DNA from: Phialocephala subalpina
Taxonomy: Eukaryota > Ascomycota > Leotiomycetes > Helotiales > Mollisiaceae
NCBI GenBank assembly: GCA_900073065.1
Contig: FJOG01000007.1
Span: 1,787,156 to 1,851,155 of the forward strand
DNA: 64,000 nt
Reading direction: 5' to 3'
The notes under the pieces are model-generated. The model was not told the DNA's origin, did no database searches, and saw only the letters and a list, made by a program, of their open reading frames with translations. Both the position numbers and the translations under genes were made by a program. This document shows, piece after piece, positions 22,945 through 34,519 of this stretch (its first letter is position 1; each line of letters starts with the position of its first letter).

Positions 22945-24104
22945 ATGGTTCAACTCAGCAACCTCCTCGCAACCATCGCAACCGCCTCTCTCATAGGCAC
23001 CACACTCGCTCACCCAGGCGAAACTCATTCCCGCACACAAGTACGTCGCGACATCCTCAAACGCGACGCCCTCGCCACAAAAGCCAAGCGCGGTCTCGAC
23101 GCTTGTTCCAACACCCTCAAAGCCCGCCAGCTCGACGAACGAGCCATCGCCCGCCGTTCAGCAAAAGCTGACAAGTTGAGAGCTGTGAGAGGAATCAGTA
23201 AGTGAAGACCACACAACCATACCATCTCCTCCTTCTCGGATTTTGGAAGAGACAATGGCTAATTCCACGTCAAGGCACCAATGCCCCCCTCCTCTTCCGC
23301 CGCAACCTAACAGCCCTCGAGGAATTCGAAACTCACAACCACAATCTAACATCCACCTACACCACCGACATGACACTCTTCTCCTCCAACGGCAGCTCAT
23401 CCTGTATCTTGACTCCCGAAGTCACAATTGGACCCTACAACATCCACGGCGAACTAATCCGTTCAAACATCACGGAAGACCAACAGGGCGTCCCAGTCCA
23501 CCTCGAGTTCCAATTCGTGAACATCAATACCTGCGAAGGAGTCGAAGACATGATGCTCGATATATGGGCCGCCAACGCAACAGGCGTATATTCCGGCGTC
23601 GATGTTTCCGGCAACGAAGCGAGTCTCGACACCACCTACCTCCGCGGTCTGCAAGCCACTGATTCCGACGGCGTCGCGTCCTTTGACACGATTTTCCCCG
23701 GCCATTACGCCGGTCGCGCAATCCACCAACACGTCGTCTCACACTACAACTACACCATCCTCCCCAACAACACAATCGTCGGCGGCGACATAAACCACAT
23801 CGGGCAGCTCTTCTTCGACGAATCGCTCCGTTCGGCTGTAGAAGCTACATACCCCTATTCCACCAACACGCAATCCATCGTCTCCAACGACGACGACCAG
23901 TGGGCTCCTTCCCAAGCGGATAATTCGTATGATCCATTCCCGGATTTTGTTTACTTGGATGCGAGTGACATCACGAAGGGACTGTTGATGTGGATTTCTA
24001 TTGGGATTGATCCGACGGCGAATTATACGAGTGATGCTGTTTTTGCGGGGAGTTGGGATGGGGAGACGACGATTCCGCATGCGAATAGTTTGGAGGGGGT
24101 GTGA
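22945..24104 (+). CDS. Secreted intradiol ring-cleavage dioxygenase
   Basis: Two exons, join(22945..23197, 23275..24104), 360 aa, GTAAGT donor. A signal peptide (residues 1-22) ends in TTLAHPGE, followed by a basic propeptide-like stretch with KR and RR sites. The core (PF00775-like) shows GPYNIHGELIR with Tyr139, and FPGHYAGRAIHQHV with Tyr229, Arg232, His235 and His237. These are the expected Fe(III) ligands of catechol/hydroxyquinol 1,2-dioxygenases, in the spacing of the extracellular fungal group. The enzyme would open catechol-type rings to muconates outside the cell, in lignin- or phenolic-rich substrates. Several N-x-S/T sites support secretion. It lacks the long helical N-terminal dimer domain of intracellular enzymes, as expected for this group. 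Confidence 0.85.
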
Positions 24105-24289
24105 GTTAAGGAAGGGAGGCGGTGGAACTGGGGATGATGGGTAGGAGGTTGAGAGCGGGGAGAGTGACTTGGTCGCGGAAGTGAAAGCGAGAGATAGACA
24201 AGGAGACAACATTTGATTCATACATAGACTGGTCTTAGAGACATTAGAAGAACGTGCAAGCATCTACCACTCTCGACCCTGTGAGACCA

Positions 24290-25641
24290 AGATATTTGAC
24301 AGTGAAAGGTCCTAATCTACCGACCACATTTCCCTAGGCATCGGCATTGACAACCCGCCTGAGCTCTTTGCAGATGAAATTAGGGACATGTTTCCAACGG
24401 ATTCCTTTGTCTCAAAGAATCGCTGGCATGTCAGACACTGAAAAGACTTGACAACCGCCTCCTTGTCAACGCCTTTACAGTTTACCAGGTGGACGTGAAG
24501 CTTTTTAGCGGTTGGGAAATGGGATAAATATTCTTTAATCCCGCAGTAGAATTCGAAAAGTGCAGGCGTGTCTCAGCTATTTCCTTCAAGGAGGGCCGCA
24601 GCAGCTCGGACTTTGTCTATGGTGGAGCTTGTATACTTGAACGTGTTGATCGAAGAGAAGAAGCGAACGAACTCGTTTGGGTCAATAGTCAAAGGGTTTG
24701 AGGTGTTTTCCGGCCGTCTCCAAGGCTTTATTTGTGTTAGAAGCATTATCTTCCCGGGAGGGGAAGAGCATTTGGGTCAGAGCTTTATACTCATTTTGAT
24801 CCACTTTATCGACGCTTTTATCGGGGTGCTAATCGAGTCCAAGAAGGTATGGATCTATGGGGATTTCTTTCTCTCTACGTGTCTCTTTGTCGGCATAAAT
24901 ACGCCCTTGAGATGCATCGATTGAGCTCTTGCGCTTCTCTGAAAGAGGTGTATTAACACCTTGAGTCGATATGAGAGCAGCTTCATGGCTATTCGAAGAC
25001 GGCTTGGGCGATGCCATGTTTGCGGTGATATTATTGGTAAGACTAATGTTAGTTATACTGACATTGCTCGTAGACGTGGGAATAATGACTTTGCTAGTCC
25101 TTGGGAGTAGATTTCGGTTCGTCAAAGCCACATATGGGGTATTGTGAACATGAGCTTCTCGGTCTCTTTCCTGTTTCTCCTACGCACTAATTCTCTCCTT
25201 CTGGAGGCGACCCGTAGCAACGAGTCGTAGTTTGAGATTTGTTCTCTTTATTTCATGGTCGTCCATATACTTGCCCACTTCGCCTGGTTGAAGACGATAC
25301 AAGTTTATTGGCGACTCAGCGACTACAGATGCTAACCGATCTTGCAATGGGTCCGCGGCTCGCATGTTATAGAGAGTTTGTTGCAACGGACCGACGTACG
25401 CTCGTATGAGCCCAGAAGCTGTAGCTTACACGGTATGACCTGCGGCTACTGTGACTATAGACTTCGCCACACTTTGTATCTTTTGCTTGATATAGGCAGT
25501 ATCTCTGATTGCTCTATAGCGGGCCGCATGTGATGAGACGCGTCTTAGAACTCCTCCTACTAAGGCTAGGTTCTTAATGGACCGATCTGCGATATGGGCT
25601 CCACTTGGTTCCTGTACTGGCAGTTGCTTTCCCCTAGGCAT
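24290..25641 (-). pseudogene. Stop-riddled unknown ORF, ~450 codons
   Basis: A single minus-strand frame beginning MPRGKQLPVQEPSGAH can be followed for about 450 codons without a frame shift. It is interrupted by TAA (about 25426), TAG (about 25180), TAG (about 24829) and two TGA codons (about 24680 and 24580). Each is one C-to-T change from CAA, CAG or CGA, consistent with RIP. The sequence includes a Lys/Arg-rich region and a late CLTCQRFF element that could be half of a zinc finger. I cannot name the family; a transposon-borne protein is plausible because RIP acts on repeats. The next gene upstream on the same strand, an MFS pseudogene, shows the same damage. Confidence 0.55.
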
Positions 25642-25789
25642 CTGGCAAATAATCGGCTATGTCGGTCGCGTCCATTAAACTATTTTGTCTTGTTTTTTCG
25701 AGGTGTGCTTTAGTACCTCTTTCAAGCTATTTCCGTCCTGGACATGGGCAAATCGAAGGGCAATAACCATCAGGAGTTTGACGAGACAT

Positions 25790-27079
25790 ACGACATTTTG
25801 ACTCTATTGCGGGTAAACTAGAAGAAGATTGGGATCATGTATATAGGGACGAAGATTGCGGTTCCGCCTGCGGCGGTTATGGCGAAGAGGATGAGCTTAG
25901 TCCTCGACTTGTAAAACTCCAATGGGAAGATACGTCGGCTAGTGGTGGTGAAAATGGCGTGAATTTGTTGAAGTCCTAAGAGGATAAAGAGGATGCCAGA
26001 ATAGCAGAAGAGGCCGATGGTTTGTCCGTAATTCCAGTATACCGCCGAAGGACACGGCCATGACGCTAGAGGCGAAGGCTCCCATAGTGAGAACTCTTCC
26101 GACGTAGTCCATCTTACGAGCGCGGTCTATCAAAGAGATTCCCGGGCGGGGGTCTTTATTGGGGAGTATAAACAGATAGACAGGGGCGCAGGCAGCGCTA
26201 ATGCAGAGGTTGATGTAGAAGGCCCAGCGCCAGCCTTCTGGGCTGTCCGAGAAGCCACCGCCGGTGACGGGCCCCAGAACCGTTCCGAGACCCCAGGTTA
26301 CACCAGTACCGCCAACATACATGGGACGTTCGTGAATAGTCGTCGTTGCAGCGAGAAGGGTCATGACTCCAACGTATATTCCTGAGCCGGCAACACCGCA
26401 GATGGCCCGTCCGATGATGAGAGCATCTATAGATAGCGCCGCGCCACAGATAGCGGAGCCTAGTTCGAAGAGCAAGACGCACAGTATGTAAGTCCATTTG
26501 GCGTTAAACTGCATGTGCGCGGAGACGAGAAGTGGACGTACGTCGCGAGCGCAGCGACGCACTCCTAGAAGCACATCCATTCCCACGGCAATGAACGGCC
26601 ACAATTGTTGTTGGAGGGCATGGCATGCGTACCAAGAGCTGCATATTCGATTGGAAGTTGCGCAATGGCTCCCTCATCTCATCTCATCTCAACCAGCGAT
26701 GCCCCATGGAGCATCAATGCCAACCAACGATAAATCTTGCCCCAGACCAAGTTCGTCGACGCTGCGTCGATCAGAAATGCTACACTGAGCTAGGTGAGCT
26801 TACCAACTGAATTGAAGTGTGTAACAGTAACTGGTTGGACATCTGCGACGATAGTGTTGTCGAGCGCGAAAAGGAATGTCGGGCTGAGAATTGAGAGGAC
26901 GACCAAGGCCCATTTCATACCGCTGATATCTCGAGGAGGCAGTTCTTCTATGGTTTTTACTTCTCGTTTTTAGCGCTAATCTCTTCCACAGCTATGACAG
27001 TGTTCTCGGATATATCAAGGGCATCTTTCTATTGATCCAAATCGTTGGAACTCTCTTCCTTCTTTAGACCGACTGCCAT
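25790..27079 (-). pseudogene. MFS drug transporter (DHA2-type) pseudogene, 3'-truncated
   Basis: From an ATG at 27079 the reading runs MAVGLKKEESSND and hits TAG after 15 codons. In another frame it resumes with MKWALVVLSILSPTFLFALD and NTIVADVQPVTV, has TAG in place of the Trp of the LTWLSVAF segment, crosses an intron-like insert, then is open over 26604-25939. That part covers QFNAKWTYILCVLLFELGSA, RAICGVAGSGIYVGVMTLLA and GGTGVTWGLGTVLGPVTGGG (MFS antiporter motif C), characters of 14-TM multidrug/toxin efflux pumps. A frame shift near 26040 and another TAG (in PIFF-stop-FTRN) follow, and the last third is absent. Non-functional. Stops fit C-to-T or G-to-A change. Confidence 0.75.
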
Positions 27080-27740
27080 TGTGTGTTCTTAATTCAAGGC
27101 GAGGCTGAAGATTAGGACTAGGTTACTGAAGAAGCAATAATATTAAGCCAATCAACGGAGTAAACTGAACCCCAAAAAAACATAAGAGACAAAAGACAGA
27201 CTTGGTTTCGAACTTTCCAAGAGTAATCAAGCGAGGAATTCCTCATCTGATACAGAAGTCTAAGGCCCCTAAAAATAATAAAGATACAATAACAAACTTG
27301 CTACAAGGGAGTTAAAGCACGCTCAGAAACATCCATCAACCCGTCTCAAAGTACCACATCCGGCAGTAATTAGCACAGATTATCGCAGCCACCTTCGAGG
27401 AAACGACCCAGCCACCAAAGCTGGACATTACCGGAGAGGTACTACGAGCTTTTTAAAGCCCTCAGATGGCCGAAAACAAGAGGTCACGCAATTTTGCTGC
27501 ACTAAAGGAGCAAGCTGCTAGTTGAATAAGTGGCGCAGATACGGGATCCTCCTCACCTCGCCGAAGCTTCGACGAGTTTCCAAGCATCTGGGTGGCAAAA
27601 TAGAGAAGCATAAAGTAGTCGCTCCCCCCAAACCCCTCTGCTGGATAAAGATATTAAAAAAGAGTATTAACGATAAACACCAATTGAGCACTCAAAGAGG
27701 AGCGAGTTTAGAGTCTCATCTATCTCTAAACCGTTCCTCA
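27080..27740. other. intergenic
   Basis: Between the MFS pseudogene and the 3' end of the NACHT-ankyrin gene. One 126-aa plus-strand ORF (27522-27902) overlaps the NLR coding end on the other strand and has no features. Nothing supported. Confidence 0.35.
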
Positions 27741-27741
27741 T

Positions 27742-30700
27742 TCATTGCGCCTTACGTTGAAGCAGTGCTACCACTTCAGCTTTGTTTCGTTTCCGTCTTT
27801 CCTCACCCCTCCCATCCCACCATACAGTCTCTCGATCCTCTTGAGAGACATCCGCCTGTGACGCATAAAGAGCAATGCTATAAGGTCCATTCTCTAGCCT
27901 AAGATCCACCTTTGCTCCTGCGTCTATCAAACTCTCTACGCACTGCTTCCAACCCCAGTAGGCAGCAGCAGCTAAAGCACTGCCGTACCGTCCAGTCTGC
28001 AGCGGCAGGTTCACGTCTGCGCCCTGCTCAACGAGGTACTTGACTGTCTCAGTGTTGCCGCTCACGGCGGCGGCGGCAAGAGCACTACCGTAGCCTCCCG
28101 TTTGCAGCGGCAGGTTGACGTCTGCGCCCTGCTCGACGAGGTACTTAACCGTCTCAGTGTTGCCGCCCCTCCCTCCCGCGGCGGCGGNNNNNNNNNNNNN
28201 NNNNNNNNNNNNNNNNNNNNNNNNNNNNNNNNNNNNNNNNNNNNNNNNNNNNNNNNNNNNNNNNNNNNNNNNNNNNNNNNNNNNNNNNNNNNNNNNNNNN
28301 NNNNNNNNNNNNNNNNNNNNNNNNNNNNNNNNNNNNNNNNNNNNNNNNNNNNNNNNNNNNNNNNNNNNNNNNNNNNNNNNNNNNNNNNNNNNNNNNNNNN
28401 NNNNNNNNNNNNNNNNNNNNNNNNNNNNNNNNNNNNNNNNNNNNNNNNNNNNNNNNNNNNNNNNNNNNNNNNNNNNNNNNNNNNNNNNNNNNNNNNNNNN
28501 NNNNNNNNNNNNNNNNNNNNNNNNNNNNNNNNNNNNNNNNNNNNNNNNNNNNNNNNNNNNNNNNNNNNNNNNNNNNNNNNNNNNNNNNNNNNNNNNNNNN
28601 NNNNNNNNNNNNNNNNNNNNNNNNNNNNNNNNNNNNNNNNNNNNNNNNNNNNNNNNNNNNNNNNNNNNNNNNNNNNNNNNNNNNNNNNNNNNNNNNNNNN
28701 NNNNNNNNNNNNNNNNNNNNNNNNNNNNNNNNNNNNNNNNNNNNNNNNNNNNNNNNNNNNNNNNNNNNNNNNNNNNNNNNNNNNNNNNNNNNNNNNNNNN
28801 NNNNNNNNNNNNNNNNNNNNNNNNNNNNNNNNNNNNNNNNNNNNNNNNNNNNNNNNNNNNNNNNNNNNNNNNNNNNNNNNNNNNNNNNNNNNNNNNNNNN
28901 NNNNNNNNNNNNNNNNNNNNNNNNNNNNNNNNNNNNNNNNNNNNNNNNNNNNNNNNNNNNNNNNNNNNNNNNNNNNNNNNNNNNNNNNNNNNNNNNNNNN
29001 NNNNNNNNNNNNNNNNNNNNNNNNNNNNNNNNNNNNNNNNNNNNNNNNNNNNNNNNNNNNTCACGGCGGCGGCGGCGAGCGCACTGCCGAACTTCCCACT
29101 CTGCAGGTTGACCTGCGCTCCCCGTTTTATGAGTGCCTTACAGATAGGCCCGCAACCTGCTGCGGCAGCAAGTGTCAAGAGGCTGTCACCATCGCTGTTC
29201 GTCTGCGGGAGCGGAATTTCTGCATTGCGCCACCAGTCCGACAGAAGGGCATAAAATGAAAAACGGCACATTGCGAAAACGGCGCTATTTTCTGGGGAGA
29301 TTTCCTCTATATTGACATTACGGAAAGCAGTGGCTAACGGCTTGTCCCGGTCAGCCTTGACCTGGAGATACCACTGCCGATATTGCAAACTGCTTTCCTT
29401 CGGAGACCCGAGGAAGGCCTTTAACAGGTCAGCCAACACAAGATCAGCTTCTTGTTCCTCTTGAGTCTGGATGTGGGTAATCCAGTGGTGCCGGGAATAT
29501 TTCTGAAGCGAGTGCTTCGGATCAAAAATATCGCGTGCTCTGCTCTCATGATTGTGGCTGTCGCCTAAGCTGTGAACACTGCCAGTTCTCGGGCCCTTGT
29601 ATGTCTCGATAAGAAGGACAAGACAAATTTTGGCGGCATAACAGTGCGCCTGCTCCAGGTCCCAGTGATTCTTTTCGAAATATTCCGTCACCGAGAGATG
29701 TGAGAACCTCCAGACATTTCGCTGGCTATCGAGGACGAGGAGATTGTTGCAAAGGTCCAGTAGAAGACCCTCATCAACTTCCTCAGAGAAGTGTGTGATG
29801 TCGCCCTTCGTGTCGAGACGAATTGCACTCAGGAGCTCGTCGCTCTTCAGGGGTTCGCAGGCGCACATTACCCACATGAAGGCACGGTCTGCAAGAACTT
29901 TCTCGTGTTCGTTCCGAGCTGCGATTTTGCCATATATTTCACCGTAGGCAGCTTTAAGACCAACGGGAAGCTTTCCAAGTCGATCTCTTACGGCTGCTTC
30001 TGTTTGCAGCTCGAGTAGCTGCCTAGTCTGTAGAAAAGCCCACTGGAACCTGTTCCTAAATTAGTACTAGCTGGAATCCTATGCCCCGAGTGGGACTTAC
30101 ATTCCCTCGCTTCGAGCTAAGAGAGTCTTAACCACGTCTTCTCGCAGCTGCGCAGATATCTTGTTCCAGCGTCGGTGCTTGACAATCTCCTCGTTGACGA
30201 ATTTCTTGATGTCTTCTTGGTTGTCAGTAGCCTGGATTTCGATGTTAGGCCGGGAAAGGAAGCGATCCCGGATATCAGCGTCAGGTCGGCTTGAGATAAA
30301 GACCCTGAGGGAGCTCTCAGAGCTCGACAACAGGAGCTCGATCGTCTCGATGAGACGGTCACGCAAGCCCGGGTCGCATTCGTCTAGGGCATCAAGTACG
30401 AGAGTAGTCCTCGGATAGAGATTCACCGACTCGAGCAGTTGTTCTCGGCAAGCCTCGAAGCCGAGGTCAGACCCCCTGAGTGTCGTTTCACGCCACAAGT
30501 CTTGGAGCTTCTTGCGCATCTCTTCAGGATGCCCCGCAGCGGTCGACAATTGGCGAGTATAACTTCGAAGGACGGAGAGTGGTTTCCGACGTTCCTCTTC
30601 GTTCCGATTGCAGTAGAAGAACGCGAACCCCTCCTGGCTCGAGGAGCTTTCAAGGCGGCTCTGGACATGGTCGATAACCCTAGAGACAAGGAAGGTTTTG

Positions 30701-31439
30701 CCAGCGCCAGCTAAAGCGGTCAGTCACGGGCCTTGGAAGGAAATATGAAAGGGAATACTAACGAGAACCTTGAAGCCACAGGATAACTGACGAACTAGCG
30801 TCCTCCCATTTCCGGAATCTCTCGTCCTGCAATAACCATTCGCACGTATCGGATGTTCGAGCCTCCTTGACCGTATCGTGGTGCTTCCTGTATTGTATAG
30901 ATGAGATCCACTCCAGAATCTTGAACCGTTCCTCGTCATTGACTCGTTCGAAATTGTCGAGAAGGAGAGTCCTAGTGAAAGTAACGTCAGTGATCCGGCA
31001 GTCACCAGCGAGGAATCTGCGCATACGTTTGGTCGATGTTGAGACCCGCGGAAAGCGTGTCTCGAAATCTGTTGAGGGTCTGGATGATGCTCTCGACGTT
31101 CTTGCTCTCCAATGGCCACTTCAAAGCGCGGGGTACAAAGCGACGCAGTCCCTTGCCATTTCCTTTCAGCTTCGTTTCCAAGTCCTTGAGTTGCGAATAA
31201 CAGCCTCTGAGTCCATCAAGCAAGGGCCGCGATGTCTCGAGCCTTGCCGCACTGGGGCCTTCAAGAAGCTTCTGCGCACCTTCGAGAACAAGCTTCAGGC
31301 TGCTGAGCTCGCCTTGCAGACGCACGATATCAGATTTCGCATTCTTGACGGCCTTTAGGTATTGAGAGCAGAGCGATACAACGTCTTCCGAGATCTGGAT
31401 GACCGCAATAATACTCGCGGCTGCTGAGAGCCCATCCAT
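27742..31439 (-). CDS. NLR-type STAND protein: HeLo-like N-domain, NACHT, ankyrin repeats
   Basis: Four exons join in phase, complement(27742..30049, 30101..30710, 30763..30971, 31027..31439), about 1179 aa including 291 unknown residues. The N-terminal ~140 aa (MDGLSAAASIIAVIQISEDV...) is the helical fungal STAND N-terminal domain. NACHT follows, with Walker A GSPGAGKT at about 206-213 and Walker B TLVLDALDECD at about 310-320, then the FSHLSVTEYFEK winged-helix element. Ankyrin repeats start near residue 640. The last repeats (unit of 35 aa: GNTETVKYLVEQGADVNL then PLQTGxYGSALAAAAVS) are nearly identical. Fungal NLRs of this layout act in non-self recognition and regulated cell death. The assembly gap at 28188-29060 sits inside these repeats; the flanks are in the same frame, so the gene is probably intact, but repeat number is unknown. 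Confidence 0.85.
28188..29060. other. Assembly gap of 873 N inside ankyrin repeats
   Basis: 873 ambiguous bases. Both edges are ankyrin-coding and the unit length is 105 bp, so the gap would hold about 8 units if its size is real. Near-identical units are the likely reason assembly failed. Confidence 0.95.
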
Positions 31440-31769
31440 CGCTCCGCTGGCGTGGTCCAAGACGGCCTGCGGGTTGCTCCGAAAGCGCAGTCTGCTTCGT
31501 GTCAGGCGGTTGATGATAGATCCAAGACAGTTCTTGTGTACGCTGGACTCGAGGCATGGGAACCATCGTCGCTGAGGTTCTCGTTGCGTTGGGTAAGGCT
31601 GTGCAGCAGAGTGAGGCAGCGCGACGGCGCATCCTCGTCCAATCATTTCCGAGCCATCAAAGTTGGGCTGCAACCTCCCTTGTCGCAACGCAGCTTCGTC
31701 GGGTCAAAAGTCTGGGTAATACAGGTACTAAGTCCTATAAATGAGCTATAACGTCAGATCCATTCGCCA

Positions 31770-32563
31770 TCATCCGCTGTAATTACAGGCACGGGTGCCC
31801 TGTGGTCTAATTTGTTCGGACCAACCAGTGAGAACTGTTTCCACAGAGCAACCAGGCTTAATTCCAAAGACTTCTTCCATGCTGAGATATCGTCCTTCAA
31901 TGATATAGACGTTTTCCAAAGCCGGAAGACTTCCAATGAGGCGATCAACGTTATGTTTGTATGTATTTGGTTTTACATTGCCTCCTAGTCGCATCGCGCT
32001 GGTAGCAGGAATAGCGAGGTTGCAAATCTTGTGGTGTTCGGGTTGCTTGATGAAGGCCGGGACGTTGAGATAACAAGGCTCAGGAATGTAAAGTATGTCG
32101 TCTGGTCGAATGTATATGCATTTTCCTTAGACGCAATGTTCGTTCGCTCCCACCGGAAGGCGATCCACCCCTTAGAACTCGTCCCCGGAACGAGGTGGAC
32201 GGATATATACTGCTGCTCCAAACAGGAGACGGGAATGTGGGTTGCAATGAAGGACCTCGTCGAAAGCGAAAGGAAGGAGTGCGTCCGTTGGTTGTAAACA
32301 GCTTCGACAAATGGGCCAGTCTCCGCCATGGCGCGCTTCCAGATGACTCGCTGTAGCTCTGCTGGAAGGTATGGGAATTTCGGGAAACATGTTGCAGGAA
32401 CTGGGTGAAGCTCTTCGTTGGTGTAACGGTATTCCTTTGGAGGCTCAAGGCTTGCGATGTTCTTGGAAGGCCCAGAACCACCGGGACGGGGCAATCGTGA
32501 AGTAGATTGATGTTTTGGTTTGGAGGTCTTCACCACCTTCCTGCCTTTATACTTCTTAGTCAT
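31770..32563 (-). pseudogene. 2EXR domain gene with a frame break
   Basis: An ATG at 32563 opens 192 codons with a basic N-terminus, then FPKFPYLPAELQRVIWKRAM, the 2EXR signature, and VEAVYNQRTHSFLSLS. Beyond about 32130 the family-like sequence continues in a different frame: IYIRPDDILYIPEPCYLNVP, then LPALENVYIIEGRYLS near 31880-31910. No good intron restores the frame, so a small indel is the simpler reading, although an unrecognised intron is not excluded. Immediately downstream of the NLR start region, tandem with another damaged 2EXR gene on the same strand. Confidence 0.6.
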
Positions 32564-32947
32564 GTCGGTATTCGAGTCGGGTATCGATGTTTATGTCTGC
32601 AGGAGGGGTTGAGGGATTCGAAGAATCAGAAAATCGAGAAATGGGGAAATCAGAAAATCGTTCGAAAGATAATCAGTGTGGAAGAAAGTATTCGGCAGTC
32701 TGCTTCTCTCGTTGTGGTGTTGGTGGCGGGCTTTCCTAGTGGCCTTGTTCCATATGAGCTAACTGATACCGCTTGACTCTGCAAAGTGACCATATAGCAG
32801 CAGATCAGTACCTTATTTCTTCACCAAGGTTCTCCTCAGCTCTCGAAATATGAATCGCGGCGGATCCCACTTTTCCCCATTCCTAGCCATATCCTCCACT
32901 GCCGTGCTAAGACAACGCGCAATGATACCTGCCCAACCATTATCCAC

Positions 32948-33717
32948 TCATGTTCGCCAGGAGAGACGGGGGGGGGGGGGGTCTATTAAGTCGGTATCCT
33001 TACGTTCAGGGCCTTCTTTGATCCTGGACCAGGAAAATCTATATTTCTCTCCTTCGTACATTCGAAAGGTCGCCTCGCTCAAGAACTTTGAGCCATCCAC
33101 GATGTACACATTCTTCAAATTTTTGAGACCGCGCAACAATTTCCTACTGCTGTTGATTTAAACCACTGAGACGATCCAGATAGAGGGACTTCAATTGGTG
33201 GTAGGGCCAGATGCTCAATGACATGATTCTCTGTTCGAGCCAACAGGGCATCGACATCGAGAGCCGCAATGTCCGGCAGGTAGATGATGTCTCTGGATTG
33301 TATGTAAAGAGGTTCGATGGCAGGAGAAGTATTCTCCGCAACGGCTACACCGTCAAGCCTTTGAATAATCGAAGATAATATGGATTGGATTCTAGAGAGT
33401 ATTGAGAGTCCGGGATTCAGTGTGAGATATAATGGGAAGACTGTAGGTGTTAGAACGCTCGATGCTGATGCCGGTAATGTCGAGGACGAAGACTGAAATT
33501 GACCTTTGGCAAAATAGTACTTGGCTTCGATGAAGGTACCCGGCATCGCAAAGTCCCATATCATCCGTCGAAGCTCGATCGGCAGATCTCGAAACCTGGG
33601 AAAGCGCTTCGCAGGTACTACAGCAAGCTCGGTCTTATTCCTCGTTCGGCTGGACGGTCCTGACAGCGACTTGGATTCGTCTCGCGCGAATCGCGCTCTC
33701 TTGGCTCTTGGTCCCAT
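32948..33717 (-). pseudogene. 2EXR domain gene with C-terminal frame shift
   Basis: From the ATG at 33717, 200 codons include FPRFRDLPIELRRMIWDFAM (2EXR signature), a Ser/Thr-rich centre, LYIQSRDIIYLPDI and HVIEHLALPPIEVPL. The frame ends at SKI-stop, but the typical C-terminal segment LKNLKNVYIVDGSKFLSE is present in another frame from about 33148. One small indel near 33145 would explain it. A run of G (about 32968-32980) lies in the displaced tail. It shares the order of elements with its neighbour at 31770-32563, so the two are probably a tandem duplication. Confidence 0.6.
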
Positions 33718-34133
33718 AATAGACAGTCGTTTCGGCGAAGGTTTCGGGGATTCTTTCTCTGCGCGACACGTCGATCGGCAGATGTGTCGCAGTTGAAGAA
33801 GATTGATGTGGTGCAGTGTCGAAGTGTCGAACTGTGGAGGGGTTCAAGGAGTTGAAGGTGAGAAATAATGTCAGCGTCGCTCTCGAAACGTTTTCAAGGA
33901 GTGCTTCTGTATCCGATATGTCAATTGGCAGATTCGCTGCTGGTGAGGAAGATTTGATATGTTGGAGTCTGGAGTGTGTTGAAGCGCTGAGAAGTTGAGT
34001 TTGAAGGAAAGGGAACCCCGCCATTTCGCGCTAGCAATGCGGTGCCATGTGACCCAAAGCTACTCATCCTCTTGACCTCTCTCAACCTTTCTTCCCATCC
34101 TTTCTTCTCTGTCTTGCACCCCGAACTCTATTC

Positions 34134-34355
34134 TCAACGCCCCAGAAACCCTCTTGTATACGAAACATAATACGATGACCCCATTGCCGATATGCCCACG
34201 ACACAACAGACGACGAGTACCACTTCCGCAGGTAGCAATGCCATTGCAGCGAAAAAGAGGAGGAATGCGAGGACTGTCGTCCAGAAGATGAGCGCGACTG
34301 TGGCAGCAGGATCTGGTTTGGGGACGCTGGAGCTGGATTCCTTGCTTGGAAGCAT
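34134..34355 (-). CDS. Small two-helix membrane protein (hypothetical)
   Basis: A 73-aa frame from the ATG at 34355; the open frame extends upstream without another ATG, so a spliced N-terminus is possible. After a Ser/Pro-rich lead (MLPSKESSSSVPKPDP) come two hydrophobic helices, ATVALIFWTTVLAFLLFFAA and a second one rich in Val, then a short SYTRGFLGR tail. No family recognised. The opposite strand also has an ORF here, without features. Confidence 0.3.
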   Translation of the reverse strand: MLPSKESSSSVPKPDPAATVALIFWTTVLAFLLFFAAMALLPAEVVLVVCCVVGISAMGSSYYVSYTRGFLGR

Positions 34356-34519
34356 ATTTTCATACAGATTTGAAGAAGAGACAGACGCAATCTGGTGCTG
34401 CTGGTGAGCGCTGAAGTTGTTGATGTTCTGGACTGTTGAAGAGTCAACACGGTCCACGCTGTGCCGTCGCCCCGGAGGCTCTGGCCTGCGAATCCGATGT
34501 TTCGAATTGATTTTCAATC

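Noticed and set aside
28102..29259. Two plus-strand ORFs of about 380 aa across the first gap
   Set aside because: They consist mostly of N and are antisense to the ankyrin repeats.
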